Shown: positions 42,847 through 52,270, numbered from the stretch's first letter. The stretch: DNA of 64,000 nt from Oxalobacteraceae bacterium (GCA_027485795.1 JAIXQK010000130.1:50110-114109), one strand, 5' to 3'. Notes: generated by a model from the letters alone, not told the origin. Made by a program: numbers and translations.

Positions 42847-42905
42847 GTCTCGGTGGAACTACATGGCGGGCGCTCCCGTCGCTCTGGATAACAAGGAGAA
42901 AATAC

Positions 42906-44054
42906 GTGTCGACTAAATTGCAAAAGGCAACCAGCATCGATGACCTCAGGGACATAGCGAAAGCACGCGTTCCGAAAGCCTTCTTCGAATATGCCGACCA
43001 TGGCTCTTATTCGCAGTCGACGATGCGCGCAAATCGGTCAGACCTCCAAGCAATCGGACTGCGTCAACGCGTTGCCATCGACGTCGACAAACGGGACTTG
43101 AAAACCACGATCGCGGGTATTCCCGCCAATCTGCCTCTCGCCCTCGCGCCGATCGGCCTGTGCGGCATGCAGCATGGTGACGGCGAGATACTGGCCGCCC
43201 GAGCAGCCGCCGCCGCAGGAATTCCGTTTTGCTTGAGCACGATGTCTATCTGCTCTATTGAAGACGTCGCTGCGGCGTCCCCTGTACCGTTCTGGTTTCA
43301 GCTCTATGTCATGCGCGACAGAGGCTTCGTCAAGGCGCTCATCGAGCGGGCTATCGCAGCTAAGTGCAGTGTGCTTGTGCCGACGCTGGACCTTCAAATT
43401 CTTGGTAAACGCTACTGCGATGTGAAGAACGGTATGACGGTTCCGCCGAAGGTCACCGTAGCGAACGTCATCGATGTAGCAACGAAACCTCGATGGGCTT
43501 GGAGCATCTTGAACGGCAAGCGCAAAAACTTCGGGAACATCTCTGGTCATGTCGCGGGCATGGAGAGCGTGAGTACGCTTTCCCAGTGGATCGGCCAACA
43601 ATTTGACCCCACGCTTAGCTGGAAAGATTTGGAATGGATTCGAAGCATTTGGCCGGGCAAAATTGTTCTTAAAGGCATCTTGGACGTCGAGGACGCCAAA
43701 ATTGCTGCGAGCCTGGGCGTGACCGCTATCGTGGCCTCGAATCACGGTGGTCGGCAATTGGACGGAGCCCCGTCTTCCATCTCACAGCTGGGTCGCATCG
43801 TTGACGCTGTGCAGGGAAAGACGGAAGTCATTTTCGATGGTGGCGTTCGTTCTGGGCAAGATGTACTCCGCGCACTTGCCTATGGCGCGAGCTCTTGCAT
43901 GATCGGGCGAGCCTACATCTACGGGCTGGGCGCTGGCGGGCAGGCCGGTGTCACTAAGGCGATTGAAATCATCCGCGATGAGTTGGACGTGTCGATGGCT
44001 TTGACCGGCACTCGAAGCGTGCGCGAGATTGACCGAAGCGTTCTCGCCCAGTAG
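42906..44054 (+). CDS. FMN-dependent alpha-hydroxy acid dehydrogenase/oxidase (LldD-like)
   Basis: The 382-residue TIM-barrel protein starts at GTG 42906 behind AAGGAG. It has the family signature SNHGGRQLDGAPSS with catalytic His and Arg, the FMN-phosphate region FDGGVRSGQDVLRALAYGA, and an N-terminal FEYADHGSYSQ. It oxidises L-lactate, mandelate, glycolate or a related acid to the oxo acid. The neighbouring tautomerase and GlcG/HbpS support a small-acid catabolic locus; substrate not resolved. Confidence 0.92.
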   Translation: MSTKLQKATSIDDLRDIAKARVPKAFFEYADHGSYSQSTMRANRSDLQAIGLRQRVAIDVDKRDLKTTIAGIPANLPLALAPIGLCGMQHGDGEILAARAAAAAGIPFCLSTMSICSIEDVAAASPVPFWFQLYVMRDRGFVKALIERAIAAKCSVLVPTLDLQILGKRYCDVKNGMTVPPKVTVANVIDVATKPRWAWSILNGKRKNFGNISGHVAGMESVSTLSQWIGQQFDPTLSWKDLEWIRSIWPGKIVLKGILDVEDAKIAASLGVTAIVASNHGGRQLDGAPSSISQLGRIVDAVQGKTEVIFDGGVRSGQDVLRALAYGASSCMIGRAYIYGLGAGGQAGVTKAIEIIRDELDVSMALTGTRSVREIDRSVLAQ

Positions 44055-44072
44055 GCGACCTAGAGAGGTGAT

Positions 44073-44186
44073 TTACGGCAGCGGCGTTCTAAAAACCACC
44101 ACATGCTGCCAAGGCACACTTGAGTCAGAGCGTTCAAATAGCAAGCCAATGTCCTGAGCCTCTTTCCGGACTTGCTCAACGGTCAT
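44073..44186 (-). pseudogene. C-terminal gene fragment of unknown origin
   Basis: A 37-codon minus frame (MTVEQVRKEAQDIG, then FERSDSSVPWQHVVVFRTPLP) looks like the tail of a larger enzyme, possibly a SAM-dependent methyltransferase. Upstream it meets a stop within eight codons. It lies in the 334-bp gap between two plus-strand genes, and nothing else was seen there. Confidence 0.4.
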
Positions 44187-44412
44187 GGTATGCAGAGTAG
44201 CGTGAAATTATTCGTGCAATACACTTTGTCCAAGGGCAGTTAAACCAAACGAGCTGAAGCGGCCCCAATGCGCTGGCCACAGGTGACTGAGGTATTGAGT
44301 GGGCAAGTTGTTGATTTTTATGGAGAAAATAGGGAATTATTGGGCTCGTTTTAAGGCTTGCCTAAAATTTGAACCTCGTTCATGGTGAGTGGATAAGAGA
44401 CTAGGGGCGCAG

Positions 44413-44820
44413 ATGGCAAGCAAGTGGCGGACAATGCTCGGTAAGAAAAAATCGCCCAAGATGGTGGTGCTGGACAAAGACTTTGCTGGCATCAAAGCTG
44501 GAAGCAGGCTCTTCGTTGCTACGCCCCAGATCATCGACGATTACATCCGACGCATTCCCGCGGGACAGACTAGGACGATCGAAAGACTGCGCAACGAACT
44601 CGCCAGAAAAAATAAGTGCACAGCCACTTGCCCGGTCTCGACGGCTATTTTTATCCGGATATCGGCTGAGTCTGCACTTGAAGAACTCGCCGAGGGTAAA
44701 GCCTTGCATGCGGTAGCGCCATTCTGGCGGCTGATCGATCCCGATTCAAAGGTGGCTGCACGCTTGACGGTTGATCCGGAATGGATTGCTGCTCAGAGAG
44801 TCGCTGAGCAGGTGCTTTAA
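44413..44820 (+). CDS. Conserved protein of unknown function (sometimes called MGMT-like)
   Basis: ATG 44413 with AGGGG upstream is preferred to GTG 44389. The protein of about 135 residues has DFAGIKAGSRLFVATPQIID, YIRRIPAGQTRTIERLRNELAR, CPVSTAIFIRI and APFWRLIDPDSKVA. I recall such proteins annotated as MGMT-family, and PCPVS-like C with a following helix is compatible. But the methyltransferase PCHRV motif is absent, so DNA repair is not claimed. It is directly followed by the VOC-family gene with no gap. Confidence 0.6.
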   Translation: MASKWRTMLGKKKSPKMVVLDKDFAGIKAGSRLFVATPQIIDDYIRRIPAGQTRTIERLRNELARKNKCTATCPVSTAIFIRISAESALEELAEGKALHAVAPFWRLIDPDSKVAARLTVDPEWIAAQRVAEQVL

Positions 44821-45336
44821 GTGGCAATTTCACCGCCTAAGGTAAGCTCGATACCTCGTATGATCCGACCGGTGCTTGCCAGTGTCCTGCTGACTTGTGT
44901 GCTGTTAGGTATTGCCTATCTGCTGTTTATGACTACCCGGTCCTTAACACCGGCTTCGCCTATGACGCCCAACCCGATTGTCTATGTCGAGATACCGGTC
45001 ACCGATCTGGAGCGCGCATCTCGTTTTTACGAGGAGGTCTTCCAGTTCTCGCTAGAGAGCACGACGGTGGATGGGTATCCAATGGCCTTGTTCCCCGCAG
45101 CGCCGGGTAGTAGTGGCGCCTCAGGAGCACTTGTGAAGGGCGATGTATACATTCCTTCGAAGTCCGGGCCGATTGTTTACTTTGGTACAGAAAACATCGG
45201 CGATACACTGGAGCGCGTTCGGAAGGCAGGGGGCAAGGTTCTGTATCCCGAAAAACGCTTAGACGGACTTGGAAGTGTCGCGGAGTTCGAGGACAGCGAG
45301 GGTAACCGGATCGCCTTGTTCGTTGCCCAGCCTTAA
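44821..45336 (+). CDS. Membrane-anchored VOC-family (glyoxalase-like) protein
   Basis: GTG 44821 follows the previous stop directly. The 171-residue protein has one N-terminal membrane helix (VLASVLLTCVLLGIAYLLFM) and a VOC domain with IVYVEIPVTDLERASRFYEEVF (first half) and VAEFEDSEGNRIALF (second half, with Glu metal ligand candidates). It is related to small VOC proteins of unknown substrate. The anchor suggests periplasmic location. Confidence 0.85.
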   Translation: MAISPPKVSSIPRMIRPVLASVLLTCVLLGIAYLLFMTTRSLTPASPMTPNPIVYVEIPVTDLERASRFYEEVFQFSLESTTVDGYPMALFPAAPGSSGASGALVKGDVYIPSKSGPIVYFGTENIGDTLERVRKAGGKVLYPEKRLDGLGSVAEFEDSEGNRIALFVAQP

Positions 45337-45420
45337 GTCTGGCTTTGCGTTAGCTCTTTGTTTGGTGAGCAATGTCTACCCAAAGTGGGGTGCTAACATC
45401 GCCTTTAAAAACAAAGGCGC

Positions 45421-46968
45421 CTAGCTATGCAATCCGTGCCGCTGCCGAAGAATCCTGCTGGCGGCAGCGATTACTTTCAGCTTTTGCTCAGCGATCTGTT
45501 CTGAAGCCAGTGGATTATCCGCAAAGGTCGCAAACCCACAATCAGGCGTGAACAGCACACGCTCTTTTCCAAACAACTGAATTGCCTGCTCGCCCTTGCT
45601 AAGTACAGCATCCAGCGTTTCGATGTGCGCGTGTTTCTGGTTGCAGATACCAACGCCGATACGCACATCGTCCGGAATAGCCCTCAATATTTCCATCTCA
45701 CCTGCACGAGGTGTGCACAACTCCAGCAACAGGCTTCCTACCTGCAAACCGGAGAGCGTCTCAATCAGCGGTGTGTAATTGCCGGACAAAGCGGCGCCTT
45801 CGTCGGGCGTCCAATTACCGCGACACATATGCAGGGCAAGACGTTCTTTTGGAAAACCGGCAACCACTGCGTTAATCAGTTCACGCGCAAACCCCAGCTC
45901 TGCTGGTATCTCGTTTTTTTCAGACAAGGCACCGCACATGAAACTGCGCTTCGATACCGATCCGGAGTACACCACCTCAGAGAGCACCGGTTCATCAAAC
46001 TGAACTAGCGCGACCCCTGCGGCTAGCAGGCAAGCCAACTCTTCACGCAGCACACGAACGATGTCATTTGCCAGCGTTTCACGATTTGTATAAGCACGAT
46101 CGGAAACACACTCCAGCCACATGGTCCGCGTTAGCAGATAAGGCCCGGGCAGCGCGATCTTGACGGGCTTATCGGTGAGCGTTTTGACGAAATCCATTTC
46201 ATGCAATGCCAGCGGCTTGCTGCGGCCCAGGAGTCCAAAAACTGCTGGATGACGAACTTCAGCGGCCGGCACATCCAGCGCACGCAGTTCTCGGGCAAAT
46301 TCTTCCGGATCATCGACCAACGGCAGTAAATCGGTGAGCGGAATCAGCTGACAGTTGTCGAGGATACCGCCCACAAAGCTGGCATAGCTGTCACGGCGCT
46401 GCTCACCATCGGTCACCACATCTACACCGGCACGCAATTGTGCGGCGACGGAAAGCCGAACCGCATCATCAGCGGTTAATTGAAATGACTCTGCATCCAG
46501 ACGGCCCTCCATATGATCATGCATCGCCTGCAGCATCCAGCGCGGGCGGGGCCAGCTGCCGATGCCCATTACCGATAAGGGTGAAATTGGTAGTGCGGCG
46601 ATAGGGGCAGGTAGCTCGGCTGGTATCACTATGTTTAAAGGCGCGTTGACCAGCGCGGCAGTCGCACTGTTAGTCAGGCCTGCTGCAACAGGCAGACTCA
46701 TACGCTCAGAAAACTTGCCCTTAGCAACCAGAAAACTACGTTGCCTATCTTGCTTCGTCCATGAAATCAGTTCATTCCCAGTCAGCCGACACCAAGCGGG
46801 TAGATCTTCCTCGACCGAAATCTCGGACGAACGTATTTCCAGTAAGCCGCCTCTGGGCAGAGGATCGATATGCTTACGGATCAGCAGCAGCAAGCCATTG
46901 CCGCAATCCAGATCGCCACCGTCAAAGCTGACATCGGACTTGTGAGTATGGGATGGGCTGGCTTGCAT
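45421..46968 (-). CDS. TusA-like sulfur-carrier domain fused to MetE-like (cobalamin-independent) methyltransferase domain
   Basis: The 515-residue protein has a TusA/SirA-type fold at about 12-85 (FDGGDLDCGNGLLLLIRK; the usual CPxP is CGNG) and, from about 125, the C-terminal barrel of MetE (MGIGSWPRPRWMLQAM, VDVVTDGEQRRDSYASF). The zinc ligands of MetE are kept: H and C in ALHMCRGN, E in LLELCTPRAG, C in FTPDCGFATF. The full MetE (about 750 residues, two barrels) is not present, so it is a core enzyme acting on a thiol. It ends the operon TusA-DsrE-fusion. Sulfur relay to or from a methyl thiol is inferred. Confidence 0.85.
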   Translation of the reverse strand: MQASPSHTHKSDVSFDGGDLDCGNGLLLLIRKHIDPLPRGGLLEIRSSEISVEEDLPAWCRLTGNELISWTKQDRQRSFLVAKGKFSERMSLPVAAGLTNSATAALVNAPLNIVIPAELPAPIAALPISPLSVMGIGSWPRPRWMLQAMHDHMEGRLDAESFQLTADDAVRLSVAAQLRAGVDVVTDGEQRRDSYASFVGGILDNCQLIPLTDLLPLVDDPEEFARELRALDVPAAEVRHPAVFGLLGRSKPLALHEMDFVKTLTDKPVKIALPGPYLLTRTMWLECVSDRAYTNRETLANDIVRVLREELACLLAAGVALVQFDEPVLSEVVYSGSVSKRSFMCGALSEKNEIPAELGFARELINAVVAGFPKERLALHMCRGNWTPDEGAALSGNYTPLIETLSGLQVGSLLLELCTPRAGEMEILRAIPDDVRIGVGICNQKHAHIETLDAVLSKGEQAIQLFGKERVLFTPDCGFATFADNPLASEQIAEQKLKVIAAASRILRQRHGLHS

Positions 46969-46992
46969 GGGCCGATCTGGGTATGTAAAACT

Positions 46993-47358
46993 TTAGTAAC
47001 TCAGGCTAGGACAGCCTTCGCTCATGAATTCCACCAGCTTGGCGCCGCCAACAATCAGTGTGCCTTCTACCAGATTGTTTTCATCCAGCTTGCGCTTTTT
47101 AAAGCAAGGCGAGCAGACGAAGATTTTTCCACCAGCTTCAACGAAGCTGTTCATCAGGTCTTTCAGTGGCGCAAAACCTTCTTCATGAATGTTCTCAGCG
47201 ACGCCTTTTTGTGACAGACGCACCGCCTCGATGGAAAGAAACACCAAGGTGTCCTTGTCAGAAGCTACTGCAGCATTGGCAACGACGAATGCGACTGTGG
47301 CACGATCGGTGTTGTCAGTGCTGCAGGTGAGATTGATACAGAATTTGCCGGACATCAT
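46993..47358 (-). CDS. DsrE-family sulfur-relay protein
   Basis: The 121-residue protein has the DsrE fold (KFCINLTCSTDNTDRATVAFVVANAAVASDKDTLVFLS) and a conserved-looking CSPCFKKRKL (about 84-93) with two Cys that may accept sulfur. A Shine-Dalgarno GAGGAG precedes ATG 47358. It lies between the stand-alone TusA-like gene and the TusA-MetE fusion with 34-bp and 24-bp gaps, so the three should work together in sulfur transfer. Confidence 0.87.
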   Translation of the reverse strand: MMSGKFCINLTCSTDNTDRATVAFVVANAAVASDKDTLVFLSIEAVRLSQKGVAENIHEEGFAPLKDLMNSFVEAGGKIFVCSPCFKKRKLDENNLVEGTLIVGGAKLVEFMSEGCPSLSY

Positions 47359-47392
47359 GAACTCCTCTAGAAACTACTAATGAATAAAAAAA

Positions 47393-47632
47393 TTAAGTCG
47401 TTCGGCCGCGCAACCAGTAAGTTCTTGTTGCAGCGTCAACGGCCAGCATCTCATGCCCGGTCATATTGCAAAACGCTTGCAAGTCGACTGCAGCACCGGT
47501 ATCGAGCGCTACCAGCTTCAGCACTTGCCCTGGATGCGCGCGTAAGCGTTTGCGCACACCTAACACCAGCTCGCCACAGCCTAAATCGCCCGCATTCCAT
47601 TCGTGATTATGTTCGACCATATGTGTTTTCAA
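47393..47632 (-). CDS. TusA-like sulfur carrier with CG motif
   Basis: The 79-residue protein (shorter starts possible at 47620) has the TusA beta-alpha-beta fold WNAGDLGCGELVLGVRKRL, VLKLVALDTGAAVDLQAFCNMTG and a terminal strand. The active-site Cys is kept, but the CPxP motif of TusA is CGEL here; the same change is seen in the fused domain (CGNG). It is the first gene of the three-gene operon 47632-45421. Confidence 0.83.
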   Translation of the reverse strand: MKTHMVEHNHEWNAGDLGCGELVLGVRKRLRAHPGQVLKLVALDTGAAVDLQAFCNMTGHEMLAVDAATRTYWLRGRTT

Positions 47633-47721
47633 ATTTCAAGCGACATTGTAGCCTGAGGTCTCCAACCGATTGAATGCTTCGTCTCAAATGATAGCTCTTT
47701 TCTAATCCGGTCTCTTAGAAA

Positions 47722-47820
47722 ACAAAAAGCCCAACCTTATGGGCTGGGCTAGATGATTGAATCTACTACTTTTCCTGTGGCTCCCCGACCTGGACTCGAA
47801 CTAGAGACAAGCGCATTAAC
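47722..47820 (-). other. Degenerate tRNA-Asn 3' half plus terminator (att-like border)
   Basis: On the minus strand 47820-47778 reads as a tRNA 3' half from the anticodon GTTAA through the T-loop GTTCGAGTCC to GGGGAGCCA, with an altered variable region and T-arm. A terminator (AGCCCAGCC...GGTTGGGCT and T-run, 47750-47722) follows. The 43-bp unit shares 38 positions with 58839-58881. No 5' half is present. It looks like a border left by a tRNA-targeting integrative element. Confidence 0.75.
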
Positions 47821-48114
47821 AGGGCTATCGGCTGAAAAGCATCCTAGGTAATCAGAAAGTTATAGGCTGAGAAGTGTCTAGTAAACCCGGGGCGATTCAG
47901 AGCCGAAAGGGCGGGAAAACGAAAAACAGAATTGAAAGCAAAGCACCTGCCCCCGTATTGGAATTGTGAGGGCGCCAAAAGCATGTGGATCGCCTGAACC
48001 AGCAGCCGAATTAGTCCCGGCCTTCAGCAGAAATCTCTGGTCTTTTTTACGCCCAAAATGTGGTGCTATAAGTTGATTTGGATCGGCATCGCAGCCGCTA
48101 ATTGTTCACGCAAC

Positions 48115-48576
48115 TTATAGATAAATCTTTTGTAGCAAGGTAACCAAAGTCTGAATTTGGTTTGGTGTAAGTTTAGAGCAGGTATGTATTTCGAGTTCGC
48201 GGGCGGTTACCTCAGCCTTCGCCATGAGGGCCTCGCCTATTTGGGTGGGGTGTAAACCGACTGCGCGTCCATCGTGCGGGTGTGGTTTTCGCTCAATCAG
48301 TCTGCGATTTTCTAGTAACTGAACTAAGCCCACCAAATTGGGGGGCAATATGTTGAGCGCTGCACACAGTTGTCGTGAAGTGACACCCGGGTTGTGAACG
48401 ACAACGGACATCACTGAGAACTCGACAGGATTCAATCCGTAAACCGCCATATGCTCTACGAATTGACTAATGACGGTCAATGCAGCCCGACGAGCATTGT
48501 AGCCAATCAAGGTTTCAAGATAACTGGTATCTACTTCGTCGATTGCTGGTACAGATTTTTTGGTAGGGCTCGGCAT
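48115..48576 (-). CDS. MarR-family transcriptional regulator
   Basis: The 153-residue winged-helix protein has the MarR core VMSVVVHNPGVTSRQLCAALNI (recognition helix region), LLENRRLIERKPHPHDGRAVGLHPTQ (wing with the DxRA motif) and long dimerisation helices. MarR repressors of this kind answer to hydroxycinnamoyl- or aryl-CoA thioesters (FerR/CouR-like). Its place just downstream of the liv-fcs gene block supports that here, but this is inference. Confidence 0.9.
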   Translation of the reverse strand: MPSPTKKSVPAIDEVDTSYLETLIGYNARRAALTVISQFVEHMAVYGLNPVEFSVMSVVVHNPGVTSRQLCAALNILPPNLVGLVQLLENRRLIERKPHPHDGRAVGLHPTQIGEALMAKAEVTARELEIHTCSKLTPNQIQTLVTLLQKIYL

Positions 48577-48733
48577 TTTGTTTGGGTTGTATTTGCTTTT
48601 AGGTGTGTCGCAGGCAACCTCGGCAGGAATTACTTTTGAAGGGGAGGGTTCTACTTTATTTGCAAAAAGTACGAGAAGATAGATGGATGTCTTGAATGCG
48701 TGGTTCGTGGTGGCTATTGATGTTCCTATAGCG

Positions 48734-49462
48734 CTATTTTTTTGCTGAGCCTAAATAAGTATCGATGATACGGGGGTCTTCTGCCAAATTGGATGCTTCA
48801 CCTTGTAAACTAAATTCTCCCATCTCAAGCACATATCCGTAATCGGCTACAGCCAAAGCTGCCCTTGCATTCTGTTCAACTAAAACGACGGATACACCTG
48901 TTTGGCGAAGCGTCTCTATGATAGTAAAAATTTCTTTCACGATGAGAGGCGCCAAACCCAAGCTGGGTTCATCTAACATCAATAATGATGGGCGCGACAT
49001 AAGTGATCGACCTACTGCTAGCATTTGCCGCTCACCACCAGATAAAGTACCGGCTTCTTGTAACCTGCGTTCTCTCAAGCGTGGGAATAGGTCGAAGATA
49101 TCGTCGATACGACTGCGCCATTTGGCATTACCAAGCCACATTTGACGATAACCGCCTAGCAGCAAGTTATCTTCCACCGTCATTGTGCTGAATAATTCCC
49201 GGTTTTCTGGTACCAGTGAAATTCCTTGCATGACGCGTTCTTCCAATGTCAATTCATTGATGGCTTGGCCATTGAACTCAATCATGCCCTGAGAAGGCAG
49301 GACGCCCATTAAGCAGTTGAGGAAAGTTGACTTACCAGCACCGTTTGGGCCGATGACGGTGATCACACTTCCTTTGGCTAACGACATACTGAGACTATGG
49401 AGCACTTGCGCTTTGCCATAACTAGCGCATAGTTGCTTTACTTTGAGAATAGGTATGGTCAT
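48734..49462 (-). CDS. livF: ABC transporter ATPase, LivF type
   Basis: The 242-residue ATPase has Walker A GPNGAGKST, signature LSGGERQ, Walker B LLMLDEPSLGL and the LivF-like LVEQNARAAL. It is the second ATPase of a branched-chain amino acid-type (HAAT) importer. Its ATG shares one base with the stop of the upstream fused permease-ATPase gene (TGATG at 49462). With feruloyl-CoA synthase nearby, the substrate is probably an aromatic or hydroxycinnamic acid rather than an amino acid. Confidence 0.93.
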   Translation of the reverse strand: MTIPILKVKQLCASYGKAQVLHSLSMSLAKGSVITVIGPNGAGKSTFLNCLMGVLPSQGMIEFNGQAINELTLEERVMQGISLVPENRELFSTMTVEDNLLLGGYRQMWLGNAKWRSRIDDIFDLFPRLRERRLQEAGTLSGGERQMLAVGRSLMSRPSLLMLDEPSLGLAPLIVKEIFTIIETLRQTGVSVVLVEQNARAALAVADYGYVLEMGEFSLQGEASNLAEDPRIIDTYLGSAKK

Positions 49463-51255
49463 CAGTGTTCCATACCTAGGTAAGCTGCGCGTACAGCTGG
49501 GCTGGCTTGAACTTCTGAAGGCGTTCCTTGCATCAGCAAGTTACCGAATTCCATCACCACTAAATGGTCACACACGTCCATGACTAAATCCATGTCATGC
49601 TCTACAAGAAAAATGCTCATCCCTTCGTTTTTTAGTTGGCGAAGAATCTTGATGAGTTCTTGCTTCTCCTTGTGACGCAGGCCGGCGGCTGGCTCGTCAA
49701 GTAACAAGAGCATAGGATCGCAGCAAAGGGCACGCGCAATTTCCATTAATCGCTGCGGACCCATGGCTAAATTGCCGGCTAGTTCATGCAAGTACTCTCC
49801 CATACCAATACGTTCAAGTTGCTGTTGGGCCTCTTTCATGAAGCGCTGTTCTTCCTTTTTGTTTGTTCTGAACATGGAAGCGATCACGCCGCAACGGCCT
49901 CGTGTATAGGCACCTAAAGCTACGTTCTCCAACACCGTCATATCATTGATCATTTTTACGTGCTGAAAAGTGCGTGCCATACCCTGCCGTGAAATTTCTC
50001 TTGAGGGCAAAGCCGAAATATCTTGTCCTCGGAAAAACACTTGACCCTTAGTTTTGGGCATAACACCCGTAATCAAGTTGAAGCTGGTAGATTTTCCAGC
50101 GCCGTTGGGGCCAATAAGTCCAACAATTTGACCGGAGTGGATATCAAAACTGATATCGTTCACAGCAGTCAGGCCGCCAAACTGTTTGCCGATTCTGTCA
50201 ACCTTTAACACCAATTCACCCTTAGCAGGTTTGGTCCGAGCGCTTAGAGGCTTTGCATCATGCCAATCTATTCTTCGAGGAGGCCTGGGCACTTTACGCG
50301 CTACTAAAGACCAGATACCGTCGGGTAAGTATTTGAGAACCAGGACGATTGCAATTCCAAACACAATCACTTCATAGCTACCGCTCGTTCCGATTAAAGC
50401 AGGCAGAGCTATTTGCAGGTAGTCGTCTAATAGTTTGACCAGACCTGCGCCAACAATGGCACCCCAGACATACCCCACACCGCCAATAACAGCCATGAAC
50501 AAATACTCAATCCCCATCTTCAAGCCAAAAGCCGAAGGGTTCACAGTACGCTGAAAGTGCGCCATCAACCAACCTGCTACTGATGCTAAAAGCGCCGCAA
50601 TTAAAAAGATGGTGACCTTGTAGCGGAAGGTATTGATTCCCATGGCCTCAGCCATTAGCGAGCCACCTTTAATTGAACGAATAGCACGGCCTGGTCGGGA
50701 GTCCAAGAGATTCAATAAAGCAATGGCGCTTGAAATCAAGATGGCCCAGGTGAGCACAAAGAACAATCGACCCTGCCCGATATCCACGTTACCTATCGAC
50801 AAACTTTCGATGCCGAGTAAGCCATCGTATTTGCCCAGAGCATCCAAATTGCCCATGAGGTAATAAAGCGATAAGCCCCATGCAATGGTGGCCAGTGGTA
50901 AATAGTGACCCGACATACGCAAGGTGATAACGCCCACCACCAATGCACTCAAAGCAGTGAGACCAAAGCCAATCATCACGGTGATCCAAGGCGAAATACC
51001 GAGGTTGAGCGTTAGCCATGCCGTAGTGTAGGCACCAATGCCTACGAAAGCGGCTTGACCAAAAGAGGTGAGGCCGCCCACACCAGTGAGTAGAACCAAT
51101 CCTAAACTGACCAAAGCATACAGACCAATGTAGTTGAGCTGTACGATCCAGAAGTCAGGAAAGGGGAGGGCTGCAATGATTAGGACTGAAACTATGAGCA
51201 GCGAAATAAACAATTTTTGTTTGTTCAAATCAGTGCCCCTCGTCTGAATGGCCAC
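49462..51255 (-). CDS. Fused LivM permease and LivG ATPase
   Basis: The 597-residue protein is a LivM-type permease (1-320; LGLVLLTGVGGLTSFGQAAF is the family hallmark) joined to a LivG-type ATPase (about 345-597) with Walker A GLIGPNGAGKST, a slightly altered signature LAMGPQR and Walker B LLLLDEPAAGL. The HxxD switch is VEHDMD. The two domains are usually separate genes. The 5' end overlaps livH by 26 bp, so the operon is tightly packed. Confidence 0.93.
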   Translation of the reverse strand: MAIQTRGTDLNKQKLFISLLIVSVLIIAALPFPDFWIVQLNYIGLYALVSLGLVLLTGVGGLTSFGQAAFVGIGAYTTAWLTLNLGISPWITVMIGFGLTALSALVVGVITLRMSGHYLPLATIAWGLSLYYLMGNLDALGKYDGLLGIESLSIGNVDIGQGRLFFVLTWAILISSAIALLNLLDSRPGRAIRSIKGGSLMAEAMGINTFRYKVTIFLIAALLASVAGWLMAHFQRTVNPSAFGLKMGIEYLFMAVIGGVGYVWGAIVGAGLVKLLDDYLQIALPALIGTSGSYEVIVFGIAIVLVLKYLPDGIWSLVARKVPRPPRRIDWHDAKPLSARTKPAKGELVLKVDRIGKQFGGLTAVNDISFDIHSGQIVGLIGPNGAGKSTSFNLITGVMPKTKGQVFFRGQDISALPSREISRQGMARTFQHVKMINDMTVLENVALGAYTRGRCGVIASMFRTNKKEEQRFMKEAQQQLERIGMGEYLHELAGNLAMGPQRLMEIARALCCDPMLLLLDEPAAGLRHKEKQELIKILRQLKNEGMSIFLVEHDMDLVMDVCDHLVVMEFGNLLMQGTPSEVQASPAVRAAYLGMEH

Positions 51256-52270
51256 TACGTAAAGAACGAATGAGTAGTACGGGCAAGACTAAAGTGAAGA
51301 CGATCACTTCTTTGAAAGCGCTAGCCCAGAATGCACCAAAGGCTTCTACGACTCCTACGAAAAGTGCGCCTAAGAGTGCACCAGGGTAGCTTACTAGTCC
51401 CGCTATTACGGCTGCCACAAATCCTTTTAGGCCGATTAAAAACCCAGAGTCATAAAATATGGTCGTGGTGGGGCCAATGAGCAAACCTGACAAGGCACCG
51501 ATTAGGGCAGCCATCAAAAATGCAAGTTGGCCGGAAGTATGGCTGGTGATGCCCATTAGGCGAGCACCTGTTCGATTGACTGCTGTAGCACGTAAAGCTT
51601 TACCGCTTAATGAGCGCTCGAAATAAATCCATAGCATCCCAATGAGCGCCAAGGATGCGATAAAAATAATGATGGCTTGGCCTGAGAAAGTGACTGGACC
51701 AAGTGCAAATCGGTCATCCCAAAATGATGGATTTCGGAAGCCTTCAGCGCCAAAAAATAACAAGCCGAAGCCGGTCATTGCAAAGTGCACGCCTACAGAA
51801 ACGATTAGCAAAACTAATGGTGTGGCCTCTTCTAAGGATTGGTAGGCCACGCGGTAGACCAGTGGGCCAAAGGCGGTCACGATGGCTACACTCATAATGG
51901 CTTGTAACCACAACGCCAACATTAGGGGCGCGGCCCATATTGCAGTAAGCGATACCAGTAGTGGGAAAACAATCAGTTTGAGAGAGGAACGAACGGCACG
52001 AAATAGATTGCCGTGATGCCGCCAGCGTTCAACCAATTCCATCAAAGCAGCCACGACTGCAAGCACTAATAACAACCAAACGGTACCGGGTGTTTTACCC
52101 GTTTGAAGCATGGCCAGAGTCAATGCTCCATAGGCGACAAATTCACCCTGGGGGATAAAGATCACCCGTGTGACCGTAAACACCAATACAGTGGCCAAAC
52201 CTAGTAGGGAATAGATAGCGCCGTTGGTGATGCCGTCTAACAGGAGAATACTGGCAATGGAGAAGTCCAT
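51230..52270 (-). CDS. livH: ABC transporter permease, LivH type
   Basis: The 346-residue membrane protein has the LivH pattern GAIYSLLGLATVLVFTVTRV... and ALRATAVNRTGARLMGI, with about eight membrane helices and the conserved EAA-like loop in the C-terminal half. It forms the membrane channel with the LivM half of the next gene. It is 78 bp after the binding-protein gene. Confidence 0.92.
   Translation of the reverse strand: MDFSIASILLLDGITNGAIYSLLGLATVLVFTVTRVIFIPQGEFVAYGALTLAMLQTGKTPGTVWLLLVLAVVAALMELVERWRHHGNLFRAVRSSLKLIVFPLLVSLTAIWAAPLMLALWLQAIMSVAIVTAFGPLVYRVAYQSLEEATPLVLLIVSVGVHFAMTGFGLLFFGAEGFRNPSFWDDRFALGPVTFSGQAIIIFIASLALIGMLWIYFERSLSGKALRATAVNRTGARLMGITSHTSGQLAFLMAALIGALSGLLIGPTTTIFYDSGFLIGLKGFVAAVIAGLVSYPGALLGALFVGVVEAFGAFWASAFKEVIVFTLVLPVLLIRSLRSGHSDEGH

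Noticed and set aside
43038-43757. 239-codon minus-strand frame
   Set aside because: It is the shadow of the alpha-hydroxyacid dehydrogenase gene, whose motifs are unambiguous on the plus strand.
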